In this document: positions 6,948 through 14,365 of the stretch, piece after piece
Numbering within the stretch: position 1 is the first letter of the stretch
How the letters are laid out: every line of letters starts with the position of its first letter
Assembly: GCA_004553545.1 (NCBI GenBank)
Contig: SFLD01000045.1
Location: forward strand, 1-15,327
From: Clostridiales bacterium
Lineage (GTDB): Bacteria > Bacillota > Clostridia > Oscillospirales > Oscillospiraceae
DNA: 15,327 nucleotides
Direction of reading: 5' to 3'
Made by a program: the position numbers and the translations under genes
Notes under the pieces: generated by a model
Databases searched by the model: none
Told to the model about the DNA's origin: nothing
What the model saw: the letters and a program-made list of their open reading frames with translations, nothing else

Positions 6948-6964
6948 GGGAGAGAGGTTACGCT

Positions 6965-8362
<1,398 letters not shown>

Positions 8363-8372
8363 GAAAAACGGG

Positions 8373-8408
8373 AAAAGCACGGCATGGGAGACCATGCCGT
8401 GCTTTTTT
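8373..8408 (+). terminator. Bidirectional terminator after asnS
   Basis: A perfect 15-bp stem (8373-8387 with 8392-8406) with loop GAGA is followed by six T; the left arm begins with AAAA, so it also serves the leftward gene ending at 8417. Confidence 0.95.
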
Positions 8409-8416
8409 ATGGGGTT

Positions 8417-8650
8417 TCAGGGGTCTTGCGGGGGTTTCCGCTCCCGGACGAAAAAGGAGAGGAGGAAGAGGCCCCCGGTGACGGCGGCGTAGAGGCGGTA
8501 GAAGACCTGGCGCTGTTCCGCCGCGATCCGGAAGGGGCCGACGTGGAAGACATGGCCCAGGGTGGGGCAGGAGACGGCGCAGAAGAGGAACACCAGGGCG
8601 ATGAGCAGCAGGATCAGGCTTGCCAGGCGGAGCTTGGTCTTCCGGCTCAT
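8417..8650 (-). CDS. Small two-helix membrane protein
   Basis: A 77-residue protein I do not recognise. It has a basic start (MSRKTKLRL), a hydrophobic helix at about 9-27 (ending in FCAVSC), a 25-residue linker with several aromatic and basic residues, and a second helix at about 52-68. The ATG at 8650 overlaps the upstream gene's stop as ATGA and follows GGGGAGGAGG, so it is translated together with its partner. The longer open frame upstream is proline- and arginine-rich shadow. No function is suggested by the sequence. Confidence 0.7.
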   Translation of the reverse strand: MSRKTKLRLASLILLLIALVFLFCAVSCPTLGHVFHVGPFRIAAEQRQVFYRLYAAVTGGLFLLSFFVRERKPPQDP

Positions 8651-8946
8651 GGGGCCTCCTCCCCTTTGCGGGCAATTTTCCGGCGGAGGGCGTCCGCACC
8701 CCAGCCGCAGCCCCAGCCCAGGAGGATCAGGGCCGCCAGGGCGCCGTAGGCCAGGACGGCCAGGCCGCGGAAGATGCCGTTCTCCCCGGCGGCGCTCACG
8801 GCCAGGGCGGCGAAGACGGCGCTCCCCAAAAGCGGCAGCCAGCGGGTGAAGCGGAGCCTGGGACGTCTCCGTCCCAGGGGCAGGAGCCAGCACTGCAGGA
8901 GCAGGGGCAGCAGGAAGGCGGCGGCCGCCGCGAGATAGAGTTCCAT
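8647..8946 (-). CDS. Small three-helix membrane protein
   Basis: A 99-residue hydrophobic protein: helices at about 3-24, 34-53 and 59-81, then a basic cytoplasmic-looking tail (ADALRRKIARKGEEAP). The ATG at 8946 has AAAGGAGG six bases upstream and its own promoter. The open frame continues far upstream but reads antisense-like sequence across the EamA gene. It forms a two-gene unit with the 77-residue protein, the ATGA overlap suggesting a fixed ratio of products. No family is recognised. Confidence 0.7.
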   Translation of the reverse strand: MELYLAAAAAFLLPLLLQCWLLPLGRRRPRLRFTRWLPLLGSAVFAALAVSAAGENGIFRGLAVLAYGALAALILLGWGCGWGADALRRKIARKGEEAP

Positions 8947-8992
8947 GGGGGGCCTCCTTTCAGGGATAATACCACCTTTTCCGGACAGTACC

Positions 8993-9021
8993 AGTATAGC
9001 GGAAGACCCGCCGTCCGTCCA
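8993..9021 (-). promoter_or_regulatory. Promoter of the small membrane-protein pair
   Basis: On the minus strand TGGACG (9021-9016) is 17 bp from TATACT (8998-8993). The -35 lies inside the hairpin that ends the upstream EamA gene. Confidence 0.7.
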
Positions 9022-9047
9022 GAGGGTTTGGACGGATGGCGGGTCTT
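9003..9047 (-). terminator. Hairpin terminator of the EamA gene
   Basis: An 18-position stem (9003-9020 with 9030-9047) with one mismatch and a nine-base loop begins seven bases after the stop codon. Only two T follow directly, so it may be leaky. Confidence 0.7.
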
Positions 9048-9053
9048 GGGGGA

Positions 9054-9932
9054 TCATTGGCGCTTTCGCTCCGGCAGCTCGCTGACGAGGGCGGCCCCCA
9101 GCACCAGGGCCGCGCCCACGGCGTCCGGGAGGCCCAGGGGCTCCCGGAGGACCAGGGCGGAGAGGAGCACCGCCGTGACGGGGTCCAGATAGCTGCAGAG
9201 GGCCACGGTCTGGGCCGGGAGGGCCCCCATGGAGCCGAAGTACAGGGAGTAGGCCCAGCCGGTGTGGACCACGCCCAAAATCAGCAGGAGAAGAAGGCTC
9301 GGGGCGTTCCAGGTCAGGGCGGAGAGGTCCTCCGTCGCCAGGACGTAGGGCAGGAGGATCAGGGCGGCGGCTCCCAGCTGGACCACGGTCTTCTCCAGGG
9401 CGTCCATATCCCGGAGGCGCTGGTTCACGAGAACCACGGAGGCGTAGAGCGCGGCGGCACCCAGGCCGAAGAGGACGCCCCGAAGATCGCCGCCCCGGCT
9501 CTCCGTCAAAACGCCGGAGACCAGGACCATGCCCAGGACCGCGGCGGCGGCGCAGAGCCCCCGGCGGAGGGTCAGACGCTCTTTCAGAAGCCAGGGGGAG
9601 GCCAGGATCACGATGACGGGAGCCATATAGTAGCAGAGGGTGGCGGTGGCCACCGTGGTGTAGCGGTAGGACTCGAAGAGCAGGATCCAGTTGAAGCCGA
9701 TAAGCCCGCCGGAGAGGATGAGCCAGGGGAGCTTCCGCCGGATGGCGGCGGTGTCCAGGGCCTTTCCCCGGAGGAGGGCGGAAAACAGGAGGAAGAGGGT
9801 GCCGATGGATCCCCGGCCCAGGGCGATGACGCTGGAGGGCAGATCCATCCCCCGGCGGAAAAGGCCGATGGTGCCGAAGAGCAGCACGGCCAGGATCAGC
9901 TCGCCCCTGGCCCGGCGGGGGTCCTTCCCCAT
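9054..9932 (-). CDS. EamA/DMT-family transporter
   Basis: A 292-residue membrane protein with about ten helices and the two-repeat layout of the drug/metabolite transporter superfamily. The first EamA repeat includes LFGTIGLFRRG and ALGRGSIGTLFLL, ending in YYMAPVIVILASPWLLKERL; the second includes ALYASVVLVNQRL and ends in YLDPVTAVLLSALVLREPL. The paired P-(V/I)-x-A-...-E-x-L helix ends are typical. Substrate cannot be predicted; relatives export amino acids or metabolites. The ATG at 9932 is preferred because it places the first helix near the N-terminus and AAAGGGG lies ten bases upstream; the 35-codon extension crosses the promoter. Confidence 0.92.
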   Translation of the reverse strand: MGKDPRRARGELILAVLLFGTIGLFRRGMDLPSSVIALGRGSIGTLFLLFSALLRGKALDTAAIRRKLPWLILSGGLIGFNWILLFESYRYTTVATATLCYYMAPVIVILASPWLLKERLTLRRGLCAAAAVLGMVLVSGVLTESRGGDLRGVLFGLGAAALYASVVLVNQRLRDMDALEKTVVQLGAAALILLPYVLATEDLSALTWNAPSLLLLLILGVVHTGWAYSLYFGSMGALPAQTVALCSYLDPVTAVLLSALVLREPLGLPDAVGAALVLGAALVSELPERKRQ

Positions 9933-9967
9933 GGCGCTCACGCCCCTTTCGTTCGCGGAATGACGCC

Positions 9968-9997
9968 ATGATACCCCCGGGGTGGCGGATTTGTAAA
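9968..9997 (-). promoter_or_regulatory. Promoter of the EamA gene
   Basis: On the minus strand TTTACA (9997-9992) is 18 bp from TATCAT (9973-9968), 35 bp before the chosen start. Confidence 0.65.
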
Positions 9998-10064
9998 GGA
10001 GAACTTTTCCGCAGGAAAGCGTGAAAGTTTGTGGCATCTGCCGAAAGGGGGAGCCTATAGGAAA

Positions 10065-10086
10065 CCGGGCCCCTTTCGGGGCCCGG
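10065..10086 (-). terminator. Terminator of the serpin transcription unit
   Basis: CCGGGCCCC (10086-10078) and GGGGCCCGG (10073-10065) form a perfect 9-bp stem with a GAAA tetraloop when read leftward, followed by TTTCC. It lies 18 bases after the serpin stop. The T run is short. Confidence 0.7.
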
Positions 10087-10103
10087 GTCGGGGGGCTTCC
10101 GCG

Positions 10104-11348
10104 TTACTGGGCGGCGGCGGGGTCGGTGAAGGTGCCCAGGAAGACCGGGAGGTTCGCCTCAGTGTCCCAGATGGCGTAGAGGAAGGGGCGGTCCAGGAGC
10201 ACCGTCTTGGGCTCCTCCACCGGCATGGCGGAGGTGGCGCCGACGGCGACGGAGGTGGCGGCCCCGGCACGGGTCCCCTTCTCCCCCACGGCGATGAAGG
10301 CCCGGTGGAGGACCTGGTCGAGATAGAGGTTCTCCCCCTCCACAGTGCCGAGGCGGGAGAAGTCGGCGTTCTCCGGGTCGAAAGCCTGGACCATGCCGAG
10401 CTGGGGCAGAAGGTCCGTGAGGTCGGCGTCATAGGAGAGCTGGAACTTGGGAAGGCCGGTGCGGACCTCACAATTCTGGGGGTTCGCCGCGAGGTCCCGG
10501 AGCTGGGACGGGGTGAGGGAGGCCAGGAGCTCCGGGAGGGAGCTATTTTCGTTGGGGAGGAGGGCCAGGAAGGCGTAGCGGCCGCCCTGGTAGGGCTTCA
10601 GGAAGCCGGCGGCATTCTCCGTCTCCAGGTAGCTCCACTCCGTGTCCCGCATCAGGGAGACCGGGGTCACGCTGCCGTCCGCCCGGGTGAAGTCCCAGTC
10701 CTGGACCTGGTAGCCCTCGTACTTGTCCCGCCACTCGGCCTGGAAGGCCAGGGCATTCACCAGGACCATGACGGTGTCCGGCGGGAGCTCTGAGAGGATG
10801 CCGTCGATCATGCCGTTGGTGTGCTCCCGCACGAAGGCGTTGATGTCCCGGAGGGTGGCGTCCGTGAAGGGAGCGGCGTAGATGCCCGCCTGGTAGCAGT
10901 CGGCGTTGGTCTGGAGGAAGTCCGGCTCCACGGTGAAATCCTCCCGCTCCCGGAACCAGATGCCGTTGGCGAGATGAAGGGTCCCCTGGATGCCCTCGCT
11001 CTTCCCCGCAAGGTAGGCCCCCAGGGCGGCGTTGAGCTCCTCCACGGGGCGGCCCAGGAGGGTCTCCATCTCCGCGAGGGTCTCCCCCGCCGCGCCGTTT
11101 TCCGTCATGGCCAGGGCGTAGAGGATCGAGAGGGGCGAGAGGAGGGGGTTCTCCCCCTCCGCCAGGGACAGGAGGCCCAGGCCCAGGCGGGCCGCCGCCT
11201 CCCCGGCGTCCTTGGGGGCCTCCTGGGAGAAGTTGAGCTTCTGGGGGGTGACATCCTGGGTCAGGTCCCGGCTGCCGGACGCGCCGCAGCCCGTCAGGAC
11301 CAGGAGGGTCAGGGCCAGGAGCAGGGCAAGGGGTCTTCGGGCTTTCAT
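10104..11348 (-). CDS. Serpin, surface lipoprotein
   Basis: A 414-residue serpin, a suicide inhibitor of serine or cysteine proteases. Residues 1-21 are a lipoprotein signal ending in LTGC, so Cys21 should be lipidated and the protein anchored outside the membrane. The core is complete: NPLLSPLSILYALAM (67-81), HTNGMIDGIL (176-185), VLVNALAFQAEW (195-206), and the C-terminal serpin signature VLLDRPFLYAI (383-393). The reactive-loop hinge runs E356-K-G-T-R-A-G-A-A-T365, small residues typical of inhibitory serpins; canonical counting puts P1 at Thr372 and P1' at Ser373, in a loop of small residues up to Met375. Loop composition suggests elastase-like targets (inference). ATG at 11348 follows AGGAGG. 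It is last in a four-gene leftward unit. Gut Clostridia serpins ('siropins') that inhibit neutrophil proteases are the closest known analogues. Confidence 0.96.
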   Translation of the reverse strand: MKARRPLALLLALTLLVLTGCGASGSRDLTQDVTPQKLNFSQEAPKDAGEAAARLGLGLLSLAEGENPLLSPLSILYALAMTENGAAGETLAEMETLLGRPVEELNAALGAYLAGKSEGIQGTLHLANGIWFREREDFTVEPDFLQTNADCYQAGIYAAPFTDATLRDINAFVREHTNGMIDGILSELPPDTVMVLVNALAFQAEWRDKYEGYQVQDWDFTRADGSVTPVSLMRDTEWSYLETENAAGFLKPYQGGRYAFLALLPNENSSLPELLASLTPSQLRDLAANPQNCEVRTGLPKFQLSYDADLTDLLPQLGMVQAFDPENADFSRLGTVEGENLYLDQVLHRAFIAVGEKGTRAGAATSVAVGATSAMPVEEPKTVLLDRPFLYAIWDTEANLPVFLGTFTDPAAAQ

Positions 11349-11408
11349 GGGCGGTTCCTCCTTATTTCGGGTAAAATAGTGGTGATTTCAGTGTTCATAT
11401 TGTCCGTT

Positions 11409-12269
11409 TCAGCCGCAGGCCAGGACCTCGGAGCCCACCTGGTAGCCGGTCCAGGTGCCAAACTCCGGCCAGACGGCGGTGCAGTTCTGCAGGATGCGGG
11501 CGGCGGCGGGGCGGGTGCCGTCCGGACCCGCCGGGAGGGTCTGGCTCCGCTCCGCCTCAAACTTCAGTACCGGGAGGGAGTAGGCTTCCCCCTCTTCCCG
11601 CGTCGGGAGGGAGCAGAGTTCCCCATCCGTCCCGGCGGCCCGGATGGTGAAGACGGCGGTGCCGGGGGCGGCGCTCTCCGGGTCCGCCAGTCCCGCGCCG
11701 CAAGTCTCCCGGAAGCGCCAGGCGATGGCGGCCTTCTCCCCCTCCGTCAAGTCCCCGGGGGCCTGGCTCAGGTCCACGGCCACGGTCTCCTCGCCGCCCT
11801 CCGCCAGGTCCGAGAGGACTTGGAGATAGAGGCCGCAGAGGTCATAGAAGCCGCCGCCGGGGTTCTTCTCCGTGCCAAGGCGGTAAGCTTCCGCCGCCGC
11901 GATGCTGAGGCGGGCGGGGAACGTCTCCTCGATGCCGGTATAGGCAACGGTGAGGGGCATGCCGTCCTCTAAAACCGAGGCGTCGGCGGGTTCGCCGTCC
12001 AGGGTCAGGGGGAAGCTGTCCGCCGGGACGGTGTAGACCTCCCCGGCGGTCTCCCCCGCCAGAAGGAGGGTGTCCGTCCCGGCGCCGTCCACCAGGATGA
12101 GGCGCAGGGTCGGGAGATCAACGGGCGGGGTCTCCACCATCGTCTGGGGCAGGGCGCGGGCCCCGGAAAGATCCGGCGCGCTTTGGCTGCCGGAGGCCGC
12201 CGGGGCGGCGCCGCAGGCGGTGAGGGATAGGGTCAGGGTCAGGAGCAGGGCCGGGAGCTTCGTCTTCAT
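11409..12269 (-). CDS. Uncharacterised lipoprotein in the serpin operon
   Basis: A 286-residue protein with a clear lipoprotein signal: MKTKLPALLLTLTLSLTAC, so Cys19 is the likely lipid anchor. The mature part is acidic, without membrane helices. Recognisable stretches are an early beta-rich segment (TLRLILVDGAG, then VYTVPADSFPLTLDG), a helical middle with FYDLCGLYLQVLSDL, and a C-terminal region with LKFEAERSQ and TGYQVGSEV. From memory it resembles a family of Clostridia lipoproteins without known function; I cannot name a domain. The ATG at 12269 is preferred over one 12 codons earlier because it starts the signal peptide directly and has AGGAGG ten bases upstream. That Shine-Dalgarno is inside a perfect hairpin. 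It lies 72 nt after the membrane-protein gene and 60 nt before the serpin. Confidence 0.88.
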   Translation of the reverse strand: MKTKLPALLLTLTLSLTACGAAPAASGSQSAPDLSGARALPQTMVETPPVDLPTLRLILVDGAGTDTLLLAGETAGEVYTVPADSFPLTLDGEPADASVLEDGMPLTVAYTGIEETFPARLSIAAAEAYRLGTEKNPGGGFYDLCGLYLQVLSDLAEGGEETVAVDLSQAPGDLTEGEKAAIAWRFRETCGAGLADPESAAPGTAVFTIRAAGTDGELCSLPTREEGEAYSLPVLKFEAERSQTLPAGPDGTRPAAARILQNCTAVWPEFGTWTGYQVGSEVLACG

Positions 12270-12276
12270 AAAGTAT

Positions 12277-12314
12277 CCGCCTCCTTTTACCGGGTTAGAC
12301 GGCAAAGGAGGCGG
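12277..12314 (-). promoter_or_regulatory. Hairpin occluding the lipoprotein ribosome-binding site
   Basis: In the leftward mRNA, CCGCCTCCTTT (12314-12304) pairs perfectly with AAAGGAGGCGG (12287-12277) across a 16-nt loop. The 3' arm contains the AGGAGG that serves the ATG at 12269. The anti-SD arm CCTCCTTT is just downstream of the membrane-protein stop. Confidence 0.6.
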
Positions 12315-12341
12315 AATGGTTCCCAGGGTTTGAAATTTTTC

Positions 12342-13178
12342 TCATTTCTCCCGCTTCCGGCGGAGGAGGGCGGCCAGGCCGTTGCCCAGCAGGGCCGGGA
12401 CGGCGGTGAGCAGCAGGTGGAAGAGGGCGGTGGCGTTGAAGAGCAGGAAGACCATGGGGAGGTAGCAGAGGGCGCAGGCCAGGGGGAAGAGGGGGCAGAA
12501 GCCCCGGTGCCGCCCCAGGGCCATCCCGGCCAGGAAGGAGCCGATCGGCAGGAGCAGGAAGGGGTAGAGGAGGCCGGAGAAGACGGGGACATCCGGGCCG
12601 TCGCAGAGCCGGGCCAGGAGGGGCAAGGCGATGCCCAGGAGGGCCGCCGCCGGGAGGTAGGGCAGGGTCTCCCGCCAGCGGAGGGGGCTGGGCGGGGCGT
12701 CCAGCCGGAGCCCGCGGCGGAGGTCCAGGAGCTCGCCATACCAGCAGAGCCAGCGGCAGAGGAAGACGGCGAGGTAGCAGAGGGCCCCGATGCCCAGGGC
12801 CGCCCAGGGGCTGTCCGCCACGAACCAGAGGGCCGCCGCGGCGCAGAGGCAGGTCACGGGGAAGTGGAGCCAGGAGAGGAGACGGAACTGGGTCCAGGTC
12901 TCGTCAAAGGGCAGGGTGGAGAGGCCCAGGCAGGCCCCCAGGGCGAAGACGGCGGCGCTCTGGTAGAGGTTCGCCAGAACACGGCTGCGGCCGAAGGCCA
13001 GGTAGGCCTCGTCCGTGGAGAGTTGCGTCCGGGAGAGGGTATCCCAGAACTCCGGGCGGCCGCCGAAATAGTCGATCGAGGCAATGCCGAAGCAGAGAAG
13101 GAAGAGGGCCAGCCAGGCGAGGCCGCCGCCCAGAAGGGCCCGGCGGAGGTACGTCCGGCGGGAGAAAACGGTATCCAT
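12342..13178 (-). CDS. DUF3021-like eight-helix membrane protein
   Basis: A 278-residue integral membrane protein. Its first half has four helices (about 15-38, 67-89, 97-120, 126-149) and the pattern of DUF3021 proteins, including LANLYQSAAVFALGACLG and a FRLLSWLHFPVTCL helix. The second half adds four more helices (about 170-190, 199-221, 227-247, 250-272) and a basic tail. DUF3021 proteins are normally about 130-150 residues and are encoded directly after a LytTR regulator, as here: the ATG at 13178 is 12 nt from the regulator's stop with AAAGGAGG between. In LytTR Regulatory Systems such as Streptococcus mutans HdrRM and BrsRM the membrane partner inhibits the regulator. By analogy this protein may hold the LytTR factor inactive until an envelope signal arrives. 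Confidence 0.85.
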   Translation of the reverse strand: MDTVFSRRTYLRRALLGGGLAWLALFLLCFGIASIDYFGGRPEFWDTLSRTQLSTDEAYLAFGRSRVLANLYQSAAVFALGACLGLSTLPFDETWTQFRLLSWLHFPVTCLCAAAALWFVADSPWAALGIGALCYLAVFLCRWLCWYGELLDLRRGLRLDAPPSPLRWRETLPYLPAAALLGIALPLLARLCDGPDVPVFSGLLYPFLLLPIGSFLAGMALGRHRGFCPLFPLACALCYLPMVFLLFNATALFHLLLTAVPALLGNGLAALLRRKREK

Positions 13179-13190
13179 GGGGGCCTCCTT

Positions 13191-13631
13191 TCAAAGGTCC
13201 AGGGCCTCCCGGATGCGCTTCACATAGCGGCGGGAGGCGTAGCAGACGGTGCCGTCCGTGAGGATCAGGCGGACGGTGCCGCTGAGCTTCAGGTCCAGGC
13301 TCCGGACCTTGCCCAGGTTCACGATCTCGGAGTGGGAGATCCGGGCGAAGCGGAAGGGGTGCAATCGCTCCTCCAGCTCGTAGAGCCGGAGGGGGACGGT
13401 GTAGGCGCCGTCCGCCGTCTGGGCCCGGACGGCCTTGTCCTCGCCGTAGAGCCGGAGGATATCCTCCGGGGCAAGGCGGCGGCGCTCCCCCTCCCGCTGG
13501 GCGGGGATGGCCGGGTCCTCCGCCGCCAGGAAGGCCAGGAGGCACTGGAGCTGGGGGCAGTCGCCCTCCGGGGCCAGGATCTCCACCCGGAGCTCCGTCC
13601 GCTCCGGCTGGCGCTTCACCTCGATGTCCAT
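13191..13631 (-). CDS. LytTR-type DNA-binding regulator
   Basis: A 146-residue protein with a short N-terminal segment (about 1-45, alternating beta-like) and a LytTR DNA-binding domain from about 46 to the end. Domain landmarks are EDILRLYGEDKAVRAQT, RLYELEERL, FARISHSEIVNLGKVRSLDL and RLILTDGTVCYASRRYVKRIREAL. There is no phosphoreceiver domain, so it is not a classical response regulator; this stand-alone form pairs with a membrane partner, here the next gene. The ATG at 13631 follows GGGAGG at three-base spacing and gives the natural N-terminus; the upstream open extension runs antisense to the DUF1294 gene. LytTR proteins bind 9-bp direct repeats 21 bp apart, and such a repeat lies just upstream of its promoter, suggesting autoactivation. 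Confidence 0.93.
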   Translation of the reverse strand: MDIEVKRQPERTELRVEILAPEGDCPQLQCLLAFLAAEDPAIPAQREGERRRLAPEDILRLYGEDKAVRAQTADGAYTVPLRLYELEERLHPFRFARISHSEIVNLGKVRSLDLKLSGTVRLILTDGTVCYASRRYVKRIREALDL

Positions 13632-13653
13632 GGGCCTCCCCCCTTTCGCTTTC

Positions 13654-13682
13654 AGTATACCCGAGGGGCGGGGATCTGTCCA
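13654..13682 (-). promoter_or_regulatory. Promoter of the LytTR-serpin operon
   Basis: On the minus strand TGGACA (13682-13677), a 17-bp spacer and TATACT (13659-13654). The same -35 and -10 hexamers occur at the adeC promoter. No terminator is visible between here and the serpin end. Confidence 0.8.
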
Positions 13683-13692
13683 GCGTTTCCCG

Positions 13693-13722
13693 ACGGATGG
13701 CACTTCTCGGCGGACGGACGGC
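13693..13722 (-). promoter_or_regulatory. Candidate LytTR-binding direct repeat
   Basis: ACGGATGGC (13693-13701) and ACGGACGGC (13714-13722) match at eight of nine bases and start exactly 21 bp apart with a 12-bp spacer. On the minus strand (GCCGTCCGT) the first box fits most informative positions of the AgrA-type consensus. The pair lies 10 bp upstream of the operon's -35 and abuts the -35 of the divergent DUF1294 promoter. Confidence 0.45.
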
Positions 13723-13751
13723 TTGCGTTTGGGGTGCGGGGATGGTATGAT
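13723..13751 (+). promoter_or_regulatory. DUF1294 gene promoter
   Basis: TTGCGT (13723-13728), 17 bp, TATGAT (13746-13751), 33 bp before the start codon. Its -35 touches the direct repeat at 13693-13722. Confidence 0.65.
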
Positions 13752-13784
13752 GGGGAAAATCCTTACGAAAAGAGGCGGTTTTTC

Positions 13785-14144
13785 ATGCCGATGCTGCTGG
13801 CCGCAAAGAGCGGCGGGGTCTCGCCGGTCACGAGCGTTCTCCGTTCCCCCTGGGGAATTTTGCTCTGCTGGCTGCTGGTCATCAACCTTGTGACCTTTCT
13901 GGTCTTTGGTCTCGACAAGTGGAAGGCCAAGCGGAAGGAGAAGCGGGAGTCCGTCCGGCGGGTGCCGGAGAGGACGCTCTTCCTGCTCTCCGCCATCGGC
14001 GGCAGCGTGGGGGCGCTGCTGGGGATGCGTGTCTTCCACCACAAGACGCTGCACCGGAGCTTCCGGATCGGGGTGCCGGTGATCCTGATGTTGCAGATCA
14101 TCGTGCCGCTGGGGCTGTGGGTGTACTGGAGGTATTTCCGGTAA
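13785..14144 (+). CDS. DUF1294 family membrane protein
   Basis: A 119-residue protein with helices at about 25-43, 67-83 and 96-114. The DUF1294 signature is clear: VFGLDKWKAKRKEKR, then RRVPERTLFLLSAIGGSVGA and MRVFHHKTLHRSFRIGVPVI. Members are small inner-membrane proteins of unknown function. The ATG at 13785 follows AGAGG at nine-base spacing; another ATG six bases later is possible. The frame is open far upstream but that part is antisense to the LytTR operon. It is divergent from the LytTR regulator and shares a 150-bp control region with it. Confidence 0.88.
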   Translation: MPMLLAAKSGGVSPVTSVLRSPWGILLCWLLVINLVTFLVFGLDKWKAKRKEKRESVRRVPERTLFLLSAIGGSVGALLGMRVFHHKTLHRSFRIGVPVILMLQIIVPLGLWVYWRYFR

Positions 14145-14154
14145 CGGATGGCAG

Positions 14155-14176
14155 CCGCGTCCCATTTGGGACGCGG
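14155..14176 (+). terminator. Possible terminator hairpin after DUF1294 gene
   Basis: CCGCGTCCC (14155-14163) pairs perfectly with GGGACGCGG (14168-14176) over loop ATTT, ten bases after the stop. No T run follows. A second stem CCCGCC/GGCGGG (14213-14228) is near; read leftward it is followed by a T-rich stretch. Confidence 0.45.
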
Positions 14177-14291
14177 AGGAAGCCGCCCGCAAGACGACAA
14201 ATAAAAGCAAGCCCCGCCGGATGGCGGGCGGTCATAAGACACTTTCATTAGACAGTTTCATTCCTGGCAGTAATGTCCGCCTGGAATGTTA

Positions 14292-14320
14292 TTGCATATA
14301 TTAAATCCATATGATAGAAT
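14292..14320 (+). promoter_or_regulatory. Promoter of the GNAT gene
   Basis: TTGCAT (14292-14297), 17 bp, TAGAAT (14315-14320) with TG one base before the -10. It lies in AT-rich sequence unlike the rest of the window. Confidence 0.6.
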
Positions 14321-14365
14321 TAAACAAAGCAATAAGTCGGAATAATAAGGTGGGTAAGGTCTAAC

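Noticed and set aside
9036..9971. 311-codon plus-strand open frame opposite the EamA gene
   Set aside because: Glu/Gly/Gln-rich shadow; the minus strand encodes an intact membrane transporter.
11349..11408. Separate promoter directly upstream of the serpin
   Set aside because: The 60-bp spacer is AT-richer, but the best pair (TATGAA, 16 bp, TATTTT) is a poor match to consensus; the operon promoter at 13654-13682 is far better.
12330..13784. Long upstream extension of the DUF1294 frame
   Set aside because: It runs antisense across the DUF3021-like and LytTR genes; the real start at 13785 has a ribosome-binding site and promoter.
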